Assembly: GCA_025360985.1 (NCBI GenBank)
Contig: JANYBA010000048.1
Location: 1-10,441 of the forward strand
Source of the DNA: Gammaproteobacteria bacterium
GTDB lineage: Bacteria; Pseudomonadota; Gammaproteobacteria; Xanthomonadales; Xanthomonadaceae
Direction of reading: 5' to 3'
Length of the DNA stretch: 10,441 nt
Under the pieces are notes generated by a model, which saw only the letters and a list, made by a program, of their open reading frames with translations, did no database searches and had not been told where the DNA came from. A program made the position numbers and the translations under genes. The number at the start of each line of letters is the position of its first letter. Position 1 is the stretch's first letter. Of this stretch, positions 6,288-10,441 are shown piece after piece.

Positions 6288-6294
6288 GCCGGCC

Positions 6295-7782
6295 ATGAGC
6301 GAATTGCAAGACTTGAGCGCGCTGGTCCGGTCCAACACGCCGCTGATCGTGATCGAAACGCCGGACGAGGCCCGGGTCGTCGACCTGTTCCGGCACGTGC
6401 TGATGAACGTCTGGCGGGCCCTGTACCGCTGGTCGATCACCGAAGGCATGCGCCGGGTCGACCTCGACCGCGAAGACGCGCCCGAGACCGCGCCCGACCT
6501 CAGCGCCGCCCTGCACGCGATCCGCGAACACGACCAGCGCGGCATCTACCTGCTGCTCGATGCCGTGCCTTACCTGGGCTACGCCAGCACGCGCCGGATG
6601 CTGCGCGAGATCCTCGAACGCCGCGCCAGCCTCGAGCACACGCTGGTCTTGGTCGGCAATGCCGTCGAACTGCCGGCGGAACTGGAACCGCTGGCGGTGC
6701 GTTTTTCCCTGCGCCTGCCCGACGAGCCGGCGCTGCTGAAGATGGTCAAGGACGAAGCCGCACTGTACATGCGCGAAAACGGCGGGCGCCGGGTCGAGAT
6801 CGATCCGGCGGTGTTGCCGGCGATCGTGCGCAACCTGTCCGGGCTGTCGCTGACCGAGGCGCGCCGGATCGCCCGGCACCTGATCTACCGGGACGGCGCG
6901 CTCGGGCCGCACGACCTGCCGGAATTGACGCGCCTGAAGTTCGAACTGCTCAACAAGAGCGGCCTGCTGCATTTCGAATACGAGACCGCGCACTTCACCG
7001 ACGTCGCCGGGCTGGCGCGCCTCAAGCAATGGATCGACCAGCGCCGCGAGGTCTTTACCGGCGCCGAGCTGCCGCCCGGCCTCGACGCGCCCAAGGGCGT
7101 GCTCCTGCTCGGCGTGCAGGGCTGCGGCAAGAGCCTGGCGGCCAAGGCTGTCGCTGGCGGCTTCGGCGTGCCGCTGGTGCGCCTGGACTTCGGCACGCTG
7201 TACAACAAATTCCATGGCGAGACCGAGAAGAACCTGCGCGAGGCGCTGGCCTCGGCCGAACAGGTCGCGCCCTGCGTGTTGTGGATCGACGAACTGGAGA
7301 AAGGCCTGGCCAGTTCCGATGCCAGCGAAGACGGCGGCGTGTCGCGGCGCGTGCTCGGCTACTTCCTGACCTGGATGTCGGAACGCACGGCCAAGGTGTT
7401 CGTGGTCGCCACCGCCAATGCCGTGCAGGAGTTGCCGCCGGAACTGTTGCGCAAGGGCCGCTTCGACGAAATCTTCTTCGTCGACCTGCCGGGCCCGGCC
7501 GCGCGCGGCGAAATCTTCCGCCTGCACCTGGAAAAACGCCGGGTCGAATGGGGCGCGTTTTCGCTCAATGCCTTGTCGGAAGCGAGCGCGGGATTTTCCG
7601 GCGCCGAGATCGAACAGGCGATCGTCAGCGCGCTGTTCGCCGCCCATGCCGAAAAACGCCCGCTCGACGAAGCCTTGTTGACGCACGAACTGGCCAGCAC
7701 CCGGCCGCTGTCGGTGCTGATGGCCGAACAGGTCGAGGCGCTGCGCGACTGGGCGCGGACGCGGACGGTGTCGGCGGATTGA
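6295..7782 (+). CDS. Ycf46-like AAA+ ATPase
   Basis: This 495-residue protein has an N-terminal non-ATPase region (about 1-225) and a classical AAA module (about 232-450). Walker A is GVQGCGKS (273-280, Lys279), Walker B VLWIDELE (328-335, Asp332 and Glu333), sensor 1 is around Asn375 in VATANAV, the arginine region is RKGRFDE (386-392), and the sensor 2 helix begins GFSGAEIEQAI (433-443). The segment NKFHGETEKNLR (304-315) occupies the place of the pore loop. The GVQGCGKSLAAKAVA wording and the N-terminal half match the Ycf46 family, known from cyanobacteria and plastid genomes and linked there to CO2 uptake; its role in heterotrophs is not established. The ATG at 6295 is preferred to a TTG at 6286, which falls inside the -10 element. 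It is transcribed alone, divergent from parA and convergent with the peptidase gene. Confidence 0.9.
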   Translation: MSELQDLSALVRSNTPLIVIETPDEARVVDLFRHVLMNVWRALYRWSITEGMRRVDLDREDAPETAPDLSAALHAIREHDQRGIYLLLDAVPYLGYASTRRMLREILERRASLEHTLVLVGNAVELPAELEPLAVRFSLRLPDEPALLKMVKDEAALYMRENGGRRVEIDPAVLPAIVRNLSGLSLTEARRIARHLIYRDGALGPHDLPELTRLKFELLNKSGLLHFEYETAHFTDVAGLARLKQWIDQRREVFTGAELPPGLDAPKGVLLLGVQGCGKSLAAKAVAGGFGVPLVRLDFGTLYNKFHGETEKNLREALASAEQVAPCVLWIDELEKGLASSDASEDGGVSRRVLGYFLTWMSERTAKVFVVATANAVQELPPELLRKGRFDEIFFVDLPGPAARGEIFRLHLEKRRVEWGAFSLNALSEASAGFSGAEIEQAIVSALFAAHAEKRPLDEALLTHELASTRPLSVLMAEQVEALRDWARTRTVSAD

Positions 7783-7793
7783 CCAAGGGGCGA

Positions 7794-7811
7794 TAGCGGT
7801 CGTCCGCGCTA
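7794..7811. terminator. Weak hairpin between convergent genes, possible shared terminator
   Basis: TAGCG (7794-7798) pairs with CGCTA (7807-7811) around an 8-base loop, in the 26-base gap between the convergent ATPase and peptidase genes; its right arm overlaps the peptidase stop codon. There is no T-run on either side, so it is not a standard intrinsic terminator. The location is its main support. Confidence 0.22.
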
Positions 7812-9926
7812 CTTAAGCTGGTCCCAGAGAAAGGTATAGGTGAGCGCTTGCTTCGTCGCGGACTGCTGGTTGTTCGCGCCCGAGCTGTGGCCGCCTTCGA
7901 GATTTTCGTAGAACCACACGTTCTTCAATCCCATGCCCTGCATTTTCGCTGCCATCTTGCGCGCCTGCACCGGACCGACGCGGTCGTCGCTCGTGGTGGT
8001 GTAGAACAGGACCGGCGGGTAGTGCACCCCCGCCTTGACGTTGTGATACGGCGAGAACGACCTCATGAAATCCCAGTCCGACGTATCGGGATTGCCGAAT
8101 TCGGCCATCGACGCGGCGCCCGCTGCGAGGTGCGAGTAACGTTTCATGTCGAGCAGCGGCAGTTCGCAGGAAATCGCGCCGAACAGTTGCGGGTACTGCG
8201 TGAGCATGTTGCCCACCAACAGGCCCCCGTTGCTGGCTCCCCTGGCACCGAGGTGCTTGGGCGAGGTGACGCCGCGCTTGACCAGATCCTGCGTGATCGC
8301 CGCGAAGTCCTCGAAGGAACGATGACGATTCGACTGCACGGCGGAATTGTGCCAATCCGGCCCGTACTCCCCGCCGCCGCGGATGTTGGCGATCACGTAG
8401 ACGCCGCCGCGCTCGAGCCACGAGCGACCCACGCTGGCATCGTAGAACGGCTGCACCGAAGCGTTGAAGCCACCGTAGCCGATTTCCAGCGTCGGGCTGG
8501 AACCATTGAGCTTCATGCCCTTGGGATCGACCTCGAAATAGGGGACGCGGGTCCCGGCTTTCGACACGGCAAAGTGTTGGCTGACCCGGAACTGCGACGC
8601 GTCGAAGAATGCCGGTTGTTGTTTTACCGTTTCCAGTTTGCTATCCCCCAGCACGCCACGCTGCAACGTGGAGGGAGTGAGGAACCCCTCGGTATCGAGC
8701 CAGTATTCGTCGCTCACGTCCGGATCGGTACCGACGACGCTGATCGTGCTCAGCGCGGGTGCGCTTGGCAATGGCTCGGACTTCCATTCACCGGCCTGCG
8801 GTGTGAGCACGACCAGTTGGCTCTGGACGTCGACCATTTCTTCCAGTATCACGCCATGGCGCGTCCAATTCCACTCGCGCAAAGCGGAGTGAGCATCGGG
8901 TTTGAACAGCACGACGAAGTCGCGTTTGCCGGCCATGAAGTCATCAAATTTCGTTGCCAGCAAGGTGCCTGTCATGTAGGTGGTGCCACCGACGGTCCAG
9001 GGGGAGCGAGTCTTGATGAGCAGCCATTCGCGCTTCACCTCGGTGGCAGCGTCAGTTGGAACCTCCATGCGCAAGAGCTTTCCGTCTTTGCGCAGGTAGG
9101 TCTCGTAGTGGAAGAAGTCTTTCCGCACGCTGACGAGATCGCGCTCATATCCCGGTGTACGGTCACGGCTCGCGCTGACCTCCTTGTCGGTGGTCGCGCC
9201 TTCGTACACGACCTGAGCGGTCGACAGCGGCGTCCCGCGCTGCCATTCCTTGACGATGCGCGGATAACCCGAAACGGTCATCGAGCCGGGTCCGAAATCG
9301 GTTGCGACAAAAAGTCTGTCCCCGTCTATCCACGCAGCGTAAGTCTTCGCGACCGGAATCCGGAATCCATCCTTCACGAAAGACTTTGTCGGAATGTCGA
9401 ACTCGCGCACCTCGACCGCATCGCCGCCGCCGGGTGACAACGACACCAGGCAGCGCTGGTAATTCGGCTTCATGCAATCAGCGCCCTTGAACACCCAGTG
9501 GGCGTTCTCGGCCTGGTTGAGCGCGTCGATGTCGATCAGGCCGTCCCACGCCGGAACGGCCTTGCGGTATTCCTCGAGCGTCGTGCTGCGCCAGACGCCG
9601 GCGGGGTGGGCCTTGTCTTTCCAGAAATTGTACAGGCGGTCGCCCAGGCGATTCACAGTGGGAACGCGAGCGTCGGAATCGAGCACTTCGTTGATTCTGT
9701 CGCTCGTGCGTGCGAAGTCCGGCGTTTGCATGAACTGCTTCGTCGTGATCGCGTTCTGGGCCTTGACCCAGTCCATCGATCGGTCGGCGTGGATGTCCTC
9801 CAGCCAGAGATAGGGATCGTCGCCCGCTGGCGCCGGACTGCCTGCCAGGGCAGGAGTGCTGAGCCAGAAGGCAAGGCCAATGCAGACGAACCGACACGCC
9901 AAGCGCAAGGTTCCTAGGGTCACCAT
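7809..9926 (-). CDS. Exported prolyl oligopeptidase-family serine peptidase (S9A)
   Basis: The 705-residue protein has an N-terminal signal peptide ending in ALA/GSP (cleavage near residue 28), so it is exported. The mature part opens with DPYLWLEDI, the usual start of bacterial S9A peptidases; the middle (about 75-440) is the beta-propeller region; the C-terminal alpha/beta hydrolase carries the triad: Ser565 in GASNGG, Asp647 in SDDRVGP with substrate-binding Arg649, and His680 in EGGHSSG. The family cleaves short peptides after proline. The ATG at 9926 was preferred because GGTGA lies eight bases before it; a GTG at 9938 would add four residues and lacks a good site. By hand count of five 60-base rows its GC is about 60%, against about 69% in the neighbouring ATPase gene, which may mean later acquisition or lower codon bias. 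It converges with the ATPase and diverges from the oxidoreductase. Confidence 0.92.
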   Translation of the reverse strand: MVTLGTLRLACRFVCIGLAFWLSTPALAGSPAPAGDDPYLWLEDIHADRSMDWVKAQNAITTKQFMQTPDFARTSDRINEVLDSDARVPTVNRLGDRLYNFWKDKAHPAGVWRSTTLEEYRKAVPAWDGLIDIDALNQAENAHWVFKGADCMKPNYQRCLVSLSPGGGDAVEVREFDIPTKSFVKDGFRIPVAKTYAAWIDGDRLFVATDFGPGSMTVSGYPRIVKEWQRGTPLSTAQVVYEGATTDKEVSASRDRTPGYERDLVSVRKDFFHYETYLRKDGKLLRMEVPTDAATEVKREWLLIKTRSPWTVGGTTYMTGTLLATKFDDFMAGKRDFVVLFKPDAHSALREWNWTRHGVILEEMVDVQSQLVVLTPQAGEWKSEPLPSAPALSTISVVGTDPDVSDEYWLDTEGFLTPSTLQRGVLGDSKLETVKQQPAFFDASQFRVSQHFAVSKAGTRVPYFEVDPKGMKLNGSSPTLEIGYGGFNASVQPFYDASVGRSWLERGGVYVIANIRGGGEYGPDWHNSAVQSNRHRSFEDFAAITQDLVKRGVTSPKHLGARGASNGGLLVGNMLTQYPQLFGAISCELPLLDMKRYSHLAAGAASMAEFGNPDTSDWDFMRSFSPYHNVKAGVHYPPVLFYTTTSDDRVGPVQARKMAAKMQGMGLKNVWFYENLEGGHSSGANNQQSATKQALTYTFLWDQLK

Positions 9927-9988
9927 CGGGATCTTCACCGGCGTCAGCCCGCTCTGGCGAACCGCAAGGGTAGGCGATTCCGACCAGG

Positions 9989-9994
9989 ATTATG
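9989..9994 (-). promoter_or_regulatory. Possible -10 element for the peptidase gene
   Basis: CATAAT (9994-9989, minus strand) matches the -10 consensus at five of six positions and would give a leader of roughly 55 bases. The best upstream hexamer at 16-17 bases (CTGTTT or CCTGTT) is weak, so the call rests mainly on the -10 box and its location between divergent genes. Confidence 0.35.
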
Positions 9995-10005
9995 CTTTCC
10001 CGGAA

Positions 10006-10022
10006 GCCGGAAACAGGCCGGC
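10006..10022. repeat. Short inverted repeat beside the oxidoreductase promoter
   Basis: GCCGG (10006-10010) and CCGGC (10018-10022) are inverted around 7 bases, directly upstream of the extended -10 of the oxidoreductase gene and upstream of the peptidase -10. The placement would suit an operator for either gene, but five-base GC-only arms are common by chance in this genome. Confidence 0.2.
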
Positions 10023-10031
10023 TGCTATAAT
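10023..10031 (+). promoter_or_regulatory. Extended -10 promoter of the indolepyruvate oxidoreductase gene
   Basis: TGC-TATAAT (10023-10031) is a perfect -10 hexamer with the extended TGn motif. No good -35 is present at 16-18 bases (GAAGCC or AAGCCG), as expected for an extended -10 promoter or one aided by an activator. A start near 10038 would give a leader of about 28 bases. The ribosome binding site is a short AGG (10056-10058), seven bases before the ATG. Confidence 0.6.
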
Positions 10032-10065
10032 TCGCGGTCTTTCTTAGCCCCACGCAGGCTCCGCC

Positions 10066-10441
10066 ATGTCCGTGCCCGCCGCTTCGTCCGAGTCCGCGCT
10101 GTTCGATCTGGACTACACGCTCGAACACAAGTACACGCGCGCCGAAGGCCGCATCTACCTGTCCGGTGTGCAGGCGCTGGTGCGGCTGCCGCTGATGCAG
10201 CAGATGCGCGATCGTGCCGCCAGCCTGAACACCGCCGGCTTTATTTCTGGCTACCGCGGTTCGCCACTGGGTGGCTTTGACCTGGAGCTGTGGAAAGCCA
10301 AGAAGCATCTCGCGGCCTCGGCCATCCACTTCACGCCCGGTTTGAACGAAGACCTCGGCGCGACCATGGTCTGGGGTTCGCAGCAGACCAACCTGTTCGC
10401 CGGCGCGAAGTTCAATGGCGTGTTCGCCATGTGGTATGGCA
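10066..10441 (+). CDS. Indolepyruvate ferredoxin oxidoreductase, fused type, N-terminus only
   Basis: The first 125 residues are present and the frame is open at the window end. The segments KYTRAEGRIYLSGVQALVR (22-40), GFISGYRGSPLGGFDLE (58-74) and GLNEDLGATMVWGSQQTNLF (92-111) match the start of the large bacterial fused IorA-IorB enzymes (usually over 1,100 residues). These convert aryl pyruvates, made from aromatic amino acids by transamination, to aryl-acetyl-CoA using thiamine diphosphate and an iron-sulfur electron acceptor. The start of this protein is the pyrimidine-binding type of thiamine diphosphate domain; the rest lies outside the window. Closely related 2-oxoacid oxidoreductases cannot be excluded from the N-terminus alone. 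The ATG at 10066 is supported by the promoter and AGG site in front and by protein similarity beginning within the first 20 residues. Confidence 0.9.
   Translation, partial: MSVPAASSESALFDLDYTLEHKYTRAEGRIYLSGVQALVRLPLMQQMRDRAASLNTAGFISGYRGSPLGGFDLELWKAKKHLAASAIHFTPGLNEDLGATMVWGSQQTNLFAGAKFNGVFAMWYG

Noticed and set aside
5854..7686. A 610-codon minus-strand frame running across the AAA ATPase gene
   Set aside because: It is antisense to a gene with intact AAA motifs, and its end reads out of frame through parA. The composition is a shadow pattern with no domain.
1..10441. CRISPR arrays, tRNA or rRNA genes, insertion sequences
   Set aside because: No regularly spaced repeats, no cloverleaf-like segments, no transposase-like protein and no terminal inverted repeats were seen on reading both strands. 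Intergenic space totals only about 360 bases.

Overview
The window is a compact, GC-rich (roughly 60-70%) stretch of bacterial chromosome holding eleven genes and almost no spare DNA. Gene content and protein sequences (fused indolepyruvate oxidoreductase, YdiI-like thioesterase, orphan ParA beside SixA, long lipoprotein phospholipase D) suggest a gammaproteobacterium of the Xanthomonadales/Lysobacterales kind. That placement is inference from sequence style, not from a marker gene. Both end genes are cut by the window edge. No RNA genes, insertion sequences, CRISPR arrays or phage genes were seen, and no gene-free stretch exceeds 139 bases.

Left block, minus strand, 6184 down to 1: eight genes head to tail. 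From upstream to downstream these are an orphan ParA-type ATPase, a SixA-like histidine phosphatase, a secreted YceI-like protein, a lipoprotein with two phospholipase D HKD motifs (cardiolipin synthase C type), a YkvA/DUF1232 protein, a YdiI/MenI-like hotdog thioesterase, a PlsC-type lysophospholipid acyltransferase and a YheT-type alpha/beta hydrolase (cut at position 1). Spacing is tight: GTGA, TTGA and TGATG overlaps plus gaps of 3, 4 and 9 bases. The single larger gap (81 bases, before ykvA) contains a good sigma70-like promoter, so the block probably consists of two transcription units. Five of the eight products are plausibly lipid or acyl-chain proteins, so the block reads as an envelope-lipid housekeeping cluster headed by two regulatory or positioning proteins.

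Middle: a 110-base divergent region (6185-6294) separates parA from a plus-strand Ycf46-like AAA+ ATPase (6295-7782). The ATPase start lies only 7 bases after an extended -10 element, so its mRNA may be leaderless. It converges with a minus-strand exported S9A prolyl-oligopeptidase-family peptidase (7809-9926), whose GC content is visibly lower than its neighbours.

Right edge: a 139-base divergent region (9927-10065) carries a perfect extended -10 (TGC-TATAAT) driving a plus-strand fused indolepyruvate ferredoxin oxidoreductase, of which only the first 125 residues are in the window.

Nothing here is a convincing new defence, mobile or biosynthetic system. The points most worth a second look are the lipid-gene block with its orphan ParA/SixA head, the likely leaderless Ycf46-type ATPase, and the start-codon and overlap architecture.
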